A stretch of 64,000 nt of DNA from DATFVJ01 sp963826515 (GCA_963826515.1 CAWGXI010000018.1:248001-312000); one strand, 5' to 3'. Numbered from the stretch's first letter, positions 37,207-45,660 are shown. A program made the numbers and translations. Notes: a model not told the origin generated them from the sequence alone.

Positions 37207-37344
37207 GCGGTACCGGCGCCGCGCGGTTCCTCGTGTAGCGCGGTGCACGGGGCGGTTTCAGGCGCGATTAAGGGGCGGGGCAGGCCTCGGCGGGCACCAG
37301 GCCCGGCGGCTGAGCAAAGCGCCTGCAGGGGATCCGTCCACGAG

Positions 37345-37403
37345 TTTCATGATCCTGGTACCCGACCCGCGCTATGAACGGGCCAGGTACCACGATCATG
37401 AAA
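37345..37403. terminator. 18-bp inverted repeat between convergent genes
   Basis: TTTCATGATCCTGGTACC (37345-37362) and GGTACCACGATCATGAAA (37386-37403) pair with one mismatch around a 23-base loop. The site lies between the ends of lnt (plus) and the DUF6295 gene (minus), a place expected for a bidirectional terminator. The long loop and near-perfect arms also allow a protein-binding or mobile repeat interpretation. Confidence 0.5.
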
Positions 37404-37457
37404 GCTGGCTGTCGCTGGTTATGGCGACGCGATCATCTCGGCCGAAATCCAGCGCGA

Positions 37458-37742
37458 TCACGGGCGGGGGAGCGCTTCCTCTGGCACCAGGCCTGGCGGT
37501 GCGGTGGACAGCGTGGTCAATATCGCCTGTGCGAGCGCCAGGGCGGAGCCTGCCGTCAGTTCCACCGCGACCCGCGCGGAAGGTCCCTCACCCGGGTTCA
37601 GGAAGTCGACGTTGAGCGTGTGATCGGCCGGGGCGTGCACTGGATGGTCAAAGTAGACGGTCGCGTCGCTCAGCCGGAACCAGCCCCGTGGTCCCTTGCC
37701 GCTTCCCTGGATCTCAATCTTCTCGGTGTGGTACGTGCACAT
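37458..37742 (-). CDS. DUF6295 family protein
   Basis: A 94-residue small soluble protein of the DUF6295 type, with CTYHTEKIEIQGSGKGPRGW at the start, YFDHPVHAPADHTLNVDFLNP in the middle and VELTAGSALALAQAILTTL at the end. Function is unknown in the family. The start has TAGGGAG upstream. It begins 11 bases after the dienelactone hydrolase stop, so both are probably one transcript; this pairing is frequently seen in actinomycetes and suggests a shared pathway. Confidence 0.8.
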   Translation of the reverse strand: MCTYHTEKIEIQGSGKGPRGWFRLSDATVYFDHPVHAPADHTLNVDFLNPGEGPSARVAVELTAGSALALAQAILTTLSTAPPGLVPEEALPRP

Positions 37743-37753
37743 GCCGTTGCTCC

Positions 37754-38503
37754 CTACGCCGCCAGGTACCGGCCGAACCAGTCCCAGATCCGCTGCCAGC
37801 CGTCGACCGCCGCCTCCGGCCGGTATGCGGGCCTTGTCACCGCGAAGAACGCGTGTCCAGCTCCTTCGTAGGTGTGGAACTCGTGTGCCTTGCCCTCCGC
37901 GGCGAGCACCTTTTCAAGCTCGGCCACCTCGTCCGGTGACGGATGAGAGTCGTCGGCGCCGAACAGCCCGAGCAGCGGGCAGGACAGGTTCGGCGCGAGC
38001 CCGATGATCGGCTCAACCTTCAGCGGCGTTCCCTCGGGGGGCTTGCCGATGATGAAGGCGCCATAGCAGTCGACGGCCGCGTCAAGCTGCAGGCTGCACG
38101 CGGACAGGAATGCCTGGCGACCGCCGGAACAGTAGCCGATCACGCCGACCTTGCCGTTGGCGGTGGTGAGCGACCTCAGGTACCTCGCGGCGCCGTCGAC
38201 GTCGCCGACCAGCCGCTCGTCTGGCACCCCTCCGGCCGCGCGCGCGGCCGCCGCGGCGTCGTCAGGGCTTGCGCCTGGTGCCTCGCGCGAGTAGAGGTTC
38301 GGGCAGATGGCGTTGTAGCCGTGGTAGGCGAATGTCCTCGTAATTTCCTTGGTCATGTCGTCGTAACCCGGCGTGTGGTGGATCACCACCACGCCGCCCC
38401 TGCGACCCTGGCTCATCGGCCGGGCCAGGTACGCCTCGATCTGGTCGCCGGCCCATCCGGGCGCTGCTACGGTCTCGGCCATCATTGCGTCGTATCCAGT
38501 CAT
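37754..38503 (-). CDS. Dienelactone hydrolase family protein
   Basis: A 249-residue alpha/beta hydrolase of the dienelactone hydrolase family. The nucleophile is a cysteine in VGVIGYCSGGRQAF (instead of Ser), the acid is in GLFGADDSHPSPDE and the histidine in YEGAGHAFFAVTRPAYRPEAA. The N-terminal VVVIHHTPGYDD strand and the Glu/Arg-bearing loop fit the family. The substrate could be a cyclic ester or a carboxymethylene compound; it cannot be told. The start at complement(38503) lacks a strong ribosome site; a Met six codons later is possible. It is the first gene of the two-gene operon with DUF6295. Confidence 0.9.
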   Translation of the reverse strand: MTGYDAMMAETVAAPGWAGDQIEAYLARPMSQGRRGGVVVIHHTPGYDDMTKEITRTFAYHGYNAICPNLYSREAPGASPDDAAAAARAAGGVPDERLVGDVDGAARYLRSLTTANGKVGVIGYCSGGRQAFLSACSLQLDAAVDCYGAFIIGKPPEGTPLKVEPIIGLAPNLSCPLLGLFGADDSHPSPDEVAELEKVLAAEGKAHEFHTYEGAGHAFFAVTRPAYRPEAAVDGWQRIWDWFGRYLAA

Positions 38504-38757
38504 GACGGCATCTTTGCACTCTGCTCAAGGACACATGGCGGGGGTTCTGGTGCCGCCGGGGGTGGTGAGGCACAATGTGGCGTGGACAGTCGGGTGATTT
38601 AGCGGTTTGGCACGGCGCGTATCTGGTCGGAAGGCGCCGGCGCCAGACCCGCCGCCCGATCGTCCGCCGGTAGTGGAGTATTGTCGGCGAACGGATTTCC
38701 TTAAGCGGAGCCGAGGTCGTTGGGGAAGGCGCATCTCGTCCGCTGCCAGGAGGTCCG

Positions 38758-39252
38758 GTGTCTGCACGTGGCGTTGTATACGTCCATTCCGCGCCCCCGG
38801 CGCTCTGCCCGCATGTCGAGTGGGCGGTGGCCGGTGTGCTTGGCGTGTCCGCAACCTTTCCGTGGGTCAGCCAGCCAGCGGCTCCTGGCATGATGCGTGC
38901 CGAGCTTGCCTGGCAGGGCCGCCAGGGAACGTCGGGGGCGATCACATCGGCCCTGGCAGGCTGGAACCGGCTGCGCTTCGAGGTGACTGAGGAAGCGAGC
39001 GAGGGATGCGAGGCCGTGCGCTACAGCTACACGCCGTCCCTGGGCATGTTTAGCGCGATGACGGGGGGCAACGGGGACATCCTTGTGCCAGAGAACCGGT
39101 TGCGCGCGGCGATGGCGGTCGCGGCTGAGGGCCGAACCTCGCTCGAGAACGAACTGAGCTGCCTGCTTGGCCAGCCATGGGACGCCGAACTCGAGCCGTT
39201 TCGCTACGCTGGCGATGGCGCTCCGGTCCGCTGGTTGCACGCGGCCGGCTGA
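38758..39252 (+). CDS. DUF3145 family protein
   Basis: A 164-residue conserved actinobacterial protein of unknown function. It begins with GTG preceded by AGGAGGTCCG and reads RGVVYVHSAPPALCPHVEWAV, ELAWQGRQGTSGAI, MFSAMTGGNGDILVPENRL and PWDAELEPFRYAGDGAPVRWLH, all family hallmarks. In Streptomyces the homologue lies next to fabF; here it is about 2.5 kb from fabF with accD and a broken gene between, so synteny is partly preserved. No motif suggests an enzymatic role. Confidence 0.88.
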   Translation: MSARGVVYVHSAPPALCPHVEWAVAGVLGVSATFPWVSQPAAPGMMRAELAWQGRQGTSGAITSALAGWNRLRFEVTEEASEGCEAVRYSYTPSLGMFSAMTGGNGDILVPENRLRAAMAVAAEGRTSLENELSCLLGQPWDAELEPFRYAGDGAPVRWLHAAG

Positions 39253-39391
39253 CCTCAGGCGCAGCGTCCTCGCCCGGTGTCCGCCCCAGCGTGTTGGCTG
39301 GCCGTCGTGCGTGATGACAGCCGCGCGCCCCCCGCAACGTGCAGCACGCAGCACGCGGAGCAGGCCGGGCGGGCGGCAGGCTGGCCAGGCA

Positions 39392-39874
39392 ATGAATTAT
39401 CCTGACCGGAAAGCGAAGCGATCTTCGCGTCAGCACGGCGTCCCAGGCCAGGGATATCTCGACTGTGCGTGCATCGGCGGATTTCTATCGAGCCGCAGCC
39501 TGCTCCCTGCCGCCGAGGAGGCGGTGACCGCGTGCGTGACGATCACGATCGTGGACGGGCTCGTCCTCGCGCGGCCGGGTTTCGAGCATGGCGTCAACTA
39601 CCGCAGCGCAATGATCTACGGCCCCATGCGAGCGATCACCGAGCCTGCCGTCAAGCTTGCCGCGCTTCGCTGCCTCAGCGAGCGCCTCGCGCCAGGACAG
39701 TGGGACTACGTCCGCCGGCCGAGCCGCAAGGAACTTGCCGCGACAACCGTGCTGAGCATGCCGCTCACCGAGGCGTCGGTGAAGATCCGGCGAGGGCCGC
39801 CCGACGACGGAGACGGCCCGGACGCCGCCCTGGGCCTGTGGGCCGGCGAACTCCCGCTGACGGCAACCTGGTAA
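39392..39874 (+). pseudogene. Pyridoxamine 5'-phosphate oxidase-like flavin-binding protein, N-terminally truncated
   Basis: From about 39500 the frame matches the C-terminal two thirds of FMN-binding split-barrel proteins: SSRSLLPAAEEAVTACVTIT, VDGLVLARPGFEHGVNYRSA, LAPGQWDYVRRPSRKELAAT, and the final LWAGELPLTATW. The first 35 codons (PDRKAKRSSRQHG and on) do not fit; the N-terminal strands that carry the start of the FMN site (LGFVVDGRPVVIPTTYGR-type) are missing, so about 50 residues are lost. A start ATG exists at 39392, but without a clear ribosome site. It is likely inactive. Confidence 0.65.
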
Positions 39875-40013
39875 CGGCCAGTACCAGATCCGGCGATCTC
39901 CGACGCCGCGCCAGTGCCGCCGCACATCGCGCGCCGCGCAGGTACCCGGGCGTTTCCTGAATTAGCGCCCTGAACACTCAGCGCTGGCGCAGTTACCGCG
40001 CATCGAGGCGGGG

Positions 40014-40079
40014 TGTGGAGATCAGTGTGGGCGGGATGTGGCAGTTTTGTGCGACGGGGTGGTCACAGTGATCTCCACA
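40014..40079. terminator. 16-bp inverted repeat downstream of accD
   Basis: TGTGGAGATCAGTGTG (40014-40029) and CACAGTGATCTCCACA (40064-40079) pair with one mismatch around a 34-base loop. It lies about 110 bases after the accD stop (minus strand) and after the PNPOx-like remnant (plus strand), so it could end either transcript. Confidence 0.5.
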
Positions 40080-40085
40080 GCGTGG

Positions 40086-40183
40086 GGAGCGCGGTTGGGG
40101 GGGCGCGGTTGAGGGACGGGGCGCGGTTGCGGGGCGCGGTTGCGGGGCGGGGTGCGGTTGAGGGACGGGGTGCGGTTGATGGG
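40086..40183. repeat. GC-rich minisatellite (GCGGTTG repeats)
   Basis: Six imperfect units of about 13-18 bases share the core GCGGTTG, separated by GGGACGGGG or CGGGG spacers (for example GGGGTGCGGTTGAGGGAC). It sits immediately after the accD stop, between the coding end and the inverted repeat, and is not coding on the accD frame. Confidence 0.65.
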
Positions 40184-40191
40184 CGGCAGGC

Positions 40192-41646
40192 TCAGAGCGG
40201 GATGTTGCCGTGCGCGCCACGGGTGGGAAGCGCTTCCGCGATCGCCTTCGCGAGCGCCTGCCTGGTCTGGGCTGGCTCCACCACCTCGTCGACCACGCCC
40301 AGGTCGCGGGCCCGCTGCAGGCCGCCAGCCACGTTCTCGTGTTGCGCGGCGAGTTCTGCCTCCACCTCGTGCCTGTACTCGTCAGGCACCTCGGCGAGCC
40401 GGCGCCTGTGCAGGATCCGTACCGCGGCGACCGCGCCCATGACGGCCACCTCGGCGGTCGGCCAGGCGAAGACACGTGTCGCACCGAGGGCGCGTGAGTT
40501 CATCGCGATGTACGCGCCCCCGTAGGCCTTCCTCGTCACAAGGGTCACCCTGGGCACCGACGCTTCCGCGAACGCGTGCAGCAGTTTCGCGCCACGGCGC
40601 ACCACGCCGTCCCACTCCTGGCCGACGCCGGGCAGGTAGCCTGGCACGTCCACGAGCACGACCAGCGGGACCCCGAAGCTGTCACACATCCGCACGAAAC
40701 GCGCGGCCTTCTCCGCCGACGTGGCATCGAGGCAGCCGCCGAGCCGCAGCGGATTGTTGGCGATCACGCCGACGGTGCGCCCGGCCAGCCGGCCGAGTGA
40801 CGTCACAACGTTCGGCGCCCACTTCGAGTGCAGTTCCAGGGCGGGCGCGTCAAGGAGGCCGTTCACGAGCGGGTGCACGTCGTACGCGCGCCGCGGCGAA
40901 TCAGGCATCAGCGCGCTGAGGTCGCTGCCGCCCGCGTGCCCGGCGTCCACCTGTCCCTGGCTGCCCAGGAGCGCGGCCAGCCGCCGGGCCTGTGCCAGGG
41001 CCTCCGCGTCGGTCTCGGTGACCACGTGGACGACGCCGGACCGCCGGCTGTGCGGCTCCGGGCCACCTAGCCGTGCCATGTCAACGTCCTCACCGGTCAC
41101 GCTGCGTACCACGTCGGGCCCGGTGACGAAGATCCGGCCCTGCCCGGAAAGGATCACCACGTCGGTGAGTGCGGGGCCGTATGCCGCGCCGCCCGCCGCC
41201 GCCCCGAGTACCACAGATATCTGCGGCACGACACCTGACGCCCTGGTCATGGCGGCGAACACGGTGCCGACGGCGTGCAGGCTCTCCACCCCCTCCGCCA
41301 GCCGGGCCCCGCCGGAGTGCCACAGGCCGATCACCGGCACGCCATGCTCGACCGCCGCCTCGTACGCATGCACGATCGCGGCGCAGCCAGCGGTGCCCAT
41401 GGCGCCGCCCTGCACCCGCGGGTCGCTGGCGAAGGCCACCGCCCTGGCGCCGTCGACGCGGCCGATGCCGGCCAGCACACCGCTGTCATCGCGCGGCGTG
41501 ATCTCCCTCAGCGTGCCCTCGTCGAACAGCGCCGTGAGGCGCACCCGCGGGTCGCGCGTCAGGCGGGGCGCGCCCGCATCGGCGCCCGGCCGGGCCGGCC
41601 CGGCCGGGACGACCACAGCGGGCGCGGGCTTGTCGAGGACGGTCAC
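40192..41646 (-). CDS. accD: Acyl-CoA carboxylase carboxyltransferase (beta) subunit
   Basis: A 484-residue carboxyltransferase of the PccB/AccD type, which moves CO2 from biotin to acyl-CoA. It has two crotonase-like halves: the N-terminal half with VPVIGLWHSGGARLAEGVESL, SVVLGAAAGGAAYGPAL and the GPDVVRSVTGEDVDMARLGG loop, and the C-terminal half with VGVIANNPLRLGGCLDATSAEKAARF, VDVPGYLPGVGQEWDGVVR and KAYGGAYIAMNSRALG. The product is somewhat shorter than PccB (about 530). The start is GTG with AGAGGAGACACC upstream. It lies 91 bp downstream of fabF on the same strand, so it likely supplies malonyl-CoA to the adjacent FAS II genes. No alpha (biotin carboxylase) gene is in the window. Confidence 0.9.
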   Translation of the reverse strand: MTVLDKPAPAVVVPAGPARPGADAGAPRLTRDPRVRLTALFDEGTLREITPRDDSGVLAGIGRVDGARAVAFASDPRVQGGAMGTAGCAAIVHAYEAAVEHGVPVIGLWHSGGARLAEGVESLHAVGTVFAAMTRASGVVPQISVVLGAAAGGAAYGPALTDVVILSGQGRIFVTGPDVVRSVTGEDVDMARLGGPEPHSRRSGVVHVVTETDAEALAQARRLAALLGSQGQVDAGHAGGSDLSALMPDSPRRAYDVHPLVNGLLDAPALELHSKWAPNVVTSLGRLAGRTVGVIANNPLRLGGCLDATSAEKAARFVRMCDSFGVPLVVLVDVPGYLPGVGQEWDGVVRRGAKLLHAFAEASVPRVTLVTRKAYGGAYIAMNSRALGATRVFAWPTAEVAVMGAVAAVRILHRRRLAEVPDEYRHEVEAELAAQHENVAGGLQRARDLGVVDEVVEPAQTRQALAKAIAEALPTRGAHGNIPL

Positions 41647-41737
41647 GGTGTCTCCTCTGGCTAATGCCGGTCTGGCGTGGGCAGCAGATCAGGTGACGTG
41701 CGCGGTCAGGAGCGTGGCGGGGTTTTCGCGGGTGCTC

Positions 41738-42982
41738 CTAGACCGCGGTGAAGACGAGCGCGACGTTGTGGCCGCCGAAGCCGAACGAGTTGTTCAGCGC
41801 GGCTGCTGGTCCATGCCCGCTGTGGTGCAGCTGGCGTGGCTCGGTGGCGATGTCAACGCCTGCGGCGGCGATCTCATCGTCGAGATCGTCTACGTTGATG
41901 CTTGGCGGGGCGACGCGGTCGCGCAGCGCGCAGATGGCCGCCACCGATTCGAGCGCTCCCGCCCCCCCGATCAGGTGTCCGGTCATCGACTTGGTGGCGG
42001 ACACGACGGCGTCGCCGATCTCACGCCTGATGGCGAGCGCTTCCGGTCCATCGCCCGCGGGCGTCGACGTCGCGTGCGCGTTAACGTGCATGACCTGATG
42101 CGGCTCCACGCCGGCGTCGGCGAGGGCGTGGCGCATGGCCAGGCCGGCACCCGTGCCGTCGGGCTCGGGCTGTGCGATGTGGTGGGCATCCGCCGAGTAA
42201 CCCGCACCTGCCGCGATCGCGATGACGCGCGCGCCGCGCCGCGCCGCGTGCCCGGCCGATTCGAGCACGACCGCGGCGGCTCCCTCGCCGAGCACGAAGC
42301 CGTCCCTGCCCTTGTCGAAGGGCCGCGACGCCCGCTCGGGCTCGTCGTTGCGAACGGACAGGGCCCGCATCGCAGCGAAGGACGCGACGTGCAGCGCGTG
42401 GATCGGCGCCTCGGTCCCGCCCGCCACGACCACGTCCGCACGGCCGGATCGGATCATGTCCATGCCGTATCCGATGGCCTCCGCGCCCGACGAGCACGCG
42501 CTCGCCGGGGCGTGCGCACCCGCGCGGGCACGCAGTTCCAGGCTGATCCAGCCAGCGGAGCCGTTCGGCATCAGCATCGGGACGCTGAACGGCGAGACTC
42601 GCTGCCAGCCCTTCTCCTTGAGCGTGTCGTAGGTGTTCAGCGTGGAGATCAGGCCGCCGACCCCGCTGGAGAACACCACGCCGAGCCGTTCGGGCTCGAC
42701 TTGCAGGTCGCCGGCGTCGCGCCACGCCTCCCGTGCCGCGACGACGGCGAACTGCTCACAACGGTCCATCCGGCGGGCCGTCACCCGGCCGAGCACTGTC
42801 GCCGGGTCGACGGCCGCCTCGGCCGCGATCTTGACCGGGAGGTCAGCTACCCACCCGTGGCTGAGCCGCCGTACCCCGGAACTGCCCGCGAGCATCGCGG
42901 TCCAGGTCGACGGAATGTCCCCGCCCAGCGGAGTGGTCGCGCCGAGCCCGGTTACCACGACGCTGACCTGGTCTCTTGCCAC
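41738..42982 (-). CDS. fabF: 3-oxoacyl-ACP synthase II
   Basis: The condensing enzyme of chain elongation. The 414 residues have the thiolase fold: VVVTGLGATTPLGGDIPSTW at the start, active-site cysteine in APASACSSGAEAIGYGMD, the first histidine in HVNAHATSTPAGDGPEAL, lysine and second histidine in VSATKSMTGHLIGGAGALES, and the closing NNSFGFGGHNVALVF. The Cys-His-His triad is complete. The start is GTG at complement(42982) with AGGGAGCG upstream. It is 65 bp from acpP; the order fabD-fabH-acpP-fabF is the actinomycete FAS II operon. Confidence 0.95.
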   Translation of the reverse strand: MARDQVSVVVTGLGATTPLGGDIPSTWTAMLAGSSGVRRLSHGWVADLPVKIAAEAAVDPATVLGRVTARRMDRCEQFAVVAAREAWRDAGDLQVEPERLGVVFSSGVGGLISTLNTYDTLKEKGWQRVSPFSVPMLMPNGSAGWISLELRARAGAHAPASACSSGAEAIGYGMDMIRSGRADVVVAGGTEAPIHALHVASFAAMRALSVRNDEPERASRPFDKGRDGFVLGEGAAAVVLESAGHAARRGARVIAIAAGAGYSADAHHIAQPEPDGTGAGLAMRHALADAGVEPHQVMHVNAHATSTPAGDGPEALAIRREIGDAVVSATKSMTGHLIGGAGALESVAAICALRDRVAPPSINVDDLDDEIAAAGVDIATEPRQLHHSGHGPAAALNNSFGFGGHNVALVFTAV

Positions 42983-43047
42983 TTGCTGATCGCTCCCTGC
43001 TGTAGTCCTGGCCTAATCGCCACGCGGCTCGCGCCGCATGGGCGAGG

Positions 43048-43302
43048 TCAGGCCGATACCGCCGACCGCTGCACGTAGCTGATGACGTCCTGAACGGTCC
43101 CGAGGTTCTTCAGCTCATCGTCGGGGATCTCCACGCCGAACTTGTCCTGCGCAGCGACCGCGATCTCGACCATGGAAAGCGAATCGATGTCGAGGTCATC
43201 GACGAAGTTCTTGCTCGGGGTCACCTCGTCGGCGGGCACCCCCGCGATCTCGTCGATGATCTCGCCGAGGCCGGCAAGGATTTCCTGTTCGGTCAGCGCC
43301 AT
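43048..43302 (-). CDS. acpP: Acyl carrier protein
   Basis: An 84-residue acidic carrier protein of the fatty-acid pathway. The phosphopantetheine serine lies in FVDDLDIDSLSMVEIAVAA; helix I (EQEILAGLGEIIDEIAGV) and helix III (IPDDELKNLGTVQDVISYV) are normal. The D-x-D-S-L signature is DIDSLSMVE rather than the more usual DSLD. The start has AAGGAG upstream. It sits between fabH and fabF, consistent with use by both. Confidence 0.95.
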   Translation of the reverse strand: MALTEQEILAGLGEIIDEIAGVPADEVTPSKNFVDDLDIDSLSMVEIAVAAQDKFGVEIPDDELKNLGTVQDVISYVQRSAVSA

Positions 43303-43394
43303 GTTGCGTGTTCTCCTTCTCGTAGGTTCTCGTAATGGGTCATGAAATGATTTCCTGCTTACCCAGCCACCGGGCCCGTAGCCCCGGAAGGCGA

Positions 43395-44360
43395 TCAGGG
43401 CATGAGGATTACCTGGGCAGCGTAGGTGAGCCCGGCACCAAATCCGAGCACAAGCACCGGTGCGCCCGAGCGGAGGTGGCCCTTCTCCGTCATCCTGGCA
43501 AGCGCGAGCGGGATCGAGGCTGACGACGTGTTGCCGGCCTCGACGATGTCGTCGGCCACCATGACATGAGGCACGCGTAGCTGGCGTGCGATCGCCTCCA
43601 CGATGCGCAGGTTCGCCTGGTGCGGGACGAACGCAGCGAGTTCTGACGGCTCGATTCCGGCCCGCTCGCAGGCGGCCATCGCGACCGGCGCTAGCGACGT
43701 GGTGGCCCAGCGGAAGACCGACTGGCCCTCCTGGAAGAGAAAGGACTCACGGCCGGGGATGACGATCTTGTCCGCGTGCTCGCCCGCGCTGCCCCACACG
43801 ACCGGCCCGATCCCGGCTTCCTCGGCCGAGTCGGTCGCCGTCACCACCGCGGCGCCCGCGCCGTCGGCGAAGATGATGCAGGTCGACCGGTCGGTCCAGT
43901 CGACCCACGAGGACAGCTTCTCCGCGCCGATGACGAGCGCCGACCGTGCCGACCCGGCCCGCACCCCATCGCTGGCGCTCGCGAGCGCATAGCAGAATCC
44001 GGCGCAGGCGGCGTTCAGGTCGTAGGCGCCGGGCGCGGTGATGCCGAGCCGGTGCGCCACCGTGGCGGAGGTGTTGGGAATCTGCGCTTCCTGCGTGCAC
44101 GTCGCGACGATGACCAGGTCGATATCGGCCGCCGGCAGTCCGCTGGCGGCAAGCGCCTTACCACCGGCCGCCACCGCCATGTCCGCGACACTCTCCTCGG
44201 GCCCGGCGATCCGCCGGCTCGAGATGCCGACCCGGCTGCGGATCCACTCGTCGCTCGTCTGGATGGTGGCGGCGAGGTCGTGGTTGGTGACGATGTTGGC
44301 GGGCTGGTAACCGCCGAACGCCATGATCCGCGCGGCGGGTGCGCCAGCGGGCAGGTGCAT
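43395..44360 (-). CDS. fabH: 3-oxoacyl-ACP synthase III
   Basis: This enzyme starts fatty-acid chains by condensing acyl-CoA with malonyl-ACP. The 321 residues carry the Cys-His-Asn triad: Cys in YDLNAACAGFCYALAS, His in AFVPHQANLRIVEAI, and Asn in VEAGNTSSASIPLALAR. Other landmarks are IQTSDEWIRSRVGISSRR and ILFADGAG-type IIFADGAGAAVV. I choose ATG at complement(44360), preceded by GAGAGGGA; an ATG five codons upstream overlaps the fabD stop as ATGA and would give translational coupling. It is tightly linked to fabD in either case. Confidence 0.95.
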   Translation of the reverse strand: MHLPAGAPAARIMAFGGYQPANIVTNHDLAATIQTSDEWIRSRVGISSRRIAGPEESVADMAVAAGGKALAASGLPAADIDLVIVATCTQEAQIPNTSATVAHRLGITAPGAYDLNAACAGFCYALASASDGVRAGSARSALVIGAEKLSSWVDWTDRSTCIIFADGAGAAVVTATDSAEEAGIGPVVWGSAGEHADKIVIPGRESFLFQEGQSVFRWATTSLAPVAMAACERAGIEPSELAAFVPHQANLRIVEAIARQLRVPHVMVADDIVEAGNTSSASIPLALARMTEKGHLRSGAPVLVLGFGAGLTYAAQVILMP

Positions 44361-44371
44361 GTGAGTCCCTC

Positions 44372-45574
44372 TCATTCCGCTGTCTCTGGCTGAAGCCTGA
44401 CCAGGGGCTGACCCGCGCTGACCGGGTCCGCGTCCTCGACCAGCCACTCCAGCACATGACCCGCGCATGGCGCGAGCACCGGGTGCTTACTGCCGCGCGC
44501 GTCTACGTGACCAATTTCCGCGCCGGCCTGCACCTGCCCATCCCCGTTCAGCGCCGTGTGGCCGGTTGTCATTCCTGGTCCGGCGCGGAACGTGCCGCCG
44601 AGGGGTGCGACGAGCAGCCGCCACTCTGGCGTGTCCGACGCGGTATGCACGGCGTGCGCGGCGACGAGGCCGCGGGCCGCGTCAAGTTCCGCTGGGGTTT
44701 TCAAGGCAAGCAGCGCCGCGCCAGGCAGCGCGCGGCGGGCCAGGGCGGTGAGGGTGCCGGCGGGTGGCAGCTCGATGATGGCGCTGGCCCCGAGGCCGGC
44801 CAGCGTCCGCATGCACGCATCCCAGCGGACCGGCTCGCTGGCCTGGGCCACGACCCGCTCCAGCCATTCGGCGCCTGTGCGCACGGCTGTCCCGTCGCGA
44901 TTGGAAAGCAGCGTGGTGCGAGGGTCGCTGACCGTGATGCCTGCTGCCGCCTGGCGCAGCGCGCCGGTGGCCGGGGCCATGTGGCGGGTGTGAAACGCGC
45001 CCGCGACCTGCAGCGGGCGCAGCCTCGTGCCGGCCGGCGGATCGGCGGCGAGCGCGTCAAGCCGCGCCTTCGTCCCTGCGGCGACGATCTGGCCTGCGCT
45101 GTTCACGTTAGCCGGGGTCAGCCCGTTCGCGCTCAGCACGGCGAGCACGGCCTGCTCTTCGCCGCCGAGTATCGCCGTCATGCCTGTCTGCTCGGCGGCC
45201 GCGGCCCGGGCCATCGCCTCACCGCGCACGCGGACCAGCCGAATTGCGTCGGCAGGACTGACCACCCCTGCGATGGCGCCCGCGGCGAGTTCGCCGACGC
45301 TGTGTCCTGCGACGGCGCCTGACAGCCGCCACGCCTCCTCGATGTGGCCGAACAGCGCCCCGGCAGCGGCCATCGCGGCCGCGACAAGCAACGGCTGCGC
45401 GGTCGCCGTGTCGCGGATCTCGTCGGCACTGGCGGTGCTGCCGCAGCGCGCGAGATCGCGGCCGGCGAGTTCCGACCACGCGGCGAGTTCCGCTGGCACA
45501 CCAGGAAGCTCAAGCCATGGGGAAAGGAAACCCGGAACCTGGGCACCCTGGCCGGGAGCGACGATGACGAGCAT
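44372..45574 (-). CDS. fabD: Malonyl-CoA:ACP transacylase with C-terminal BCCP-like domain
   Basis: The N-terminal 300 residues are a standard FabD: APGQGAQVPGFLSPWL, nucleophile in VAGHSVGELAAGAIAG, the malonyl-binding arginine in RLVRVRGEAMARAA, histidine in VAGAFHTRHMAPA, and LLSNRDGTAVRTG. It transfers malonyl from CoA to ACP. Unusually the protein is 400 residues, because residues about 320-400 form a second domain. That domain reads LLVAPLGGTFRAGPG, VQAGAEIGHVDARGSKHPVLAP and AGHVLEWLVEDADPVSAGQPL, which lines up with the biotinyl domain of AccB. The position of the biotinylated lysine (EAMKM) reads DARGS, so biotin cannot attach there. First gene of the FAS II operon. Confidence 0.93.
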   Translation of the reverse strand: MLVIVAPGQGAQVPGFLSPWLELPGVPAELAAWSELAGRDLARCGSTASADEIRDTATAQPLLVAAAMAAAGALFGHIEEAWRLSGAVAGHSVGELAAGAIAGVVSPADAIRLVRVRGEAMARAAAAEQTGMTAILGGEEQAVLAVLSANGLTPANVNSAGQIVAAGTKARLDALAADPPAGTRLRPLQVAGAFHTRHMAPATGALRQAAAGITVSDPRTTLLSNRDGTAVRTGAEWLERVVAQASEPVRWDACMRTLAGLGASAIIELPPAGTLTALARRALPGAALLALKTPAELDAARGLVAAHAVHTASDTPEWRLLVAPLGGTFRAGPGMTTGHTALNGDGQVQAGAEIGHVDARGSKHPVLAPCAGHVLEWLVEDADPVSAGQPLVRLQPETAE

Positions 45575-45641
45575 GCTTCCACCCTGCCCTGTAGAACTCC
45601 GCTATAAGAATGCAGAGAAGTACGAAGTTGGCTGCTCAGAC

Positions 45642-45660
45642 CTTGTAGGTATTCTACAAG
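45642..45660. promoter_or_regulatory. Inverted repeat CTTGTAG-N5-CTACAAG upstream of fabD
   Basis: A perfect 7-bp inverted repeat with a 5-base spacer (GTATT), centred about 77 bases upstream of the fabD start and overlapping the fasR stop codon (the minus-strand CTTGTAG contains the TAG). FasR of Streptomyces activates the fabD operon by binding its promoter, so this is a candidate operator. A short AT-rich sequence (GCTATAAGAATG) between it and fabD may hold the -10 box. It could alternatively be a weak terminator of fasR. Confidence 0.5.

Noticed and set aside
40721..43078. 785-codon open frame on the plus strand across accD and fabF
   Set aside because: It spans two real minus-strand genes and their gap and has no protein-like motifs.
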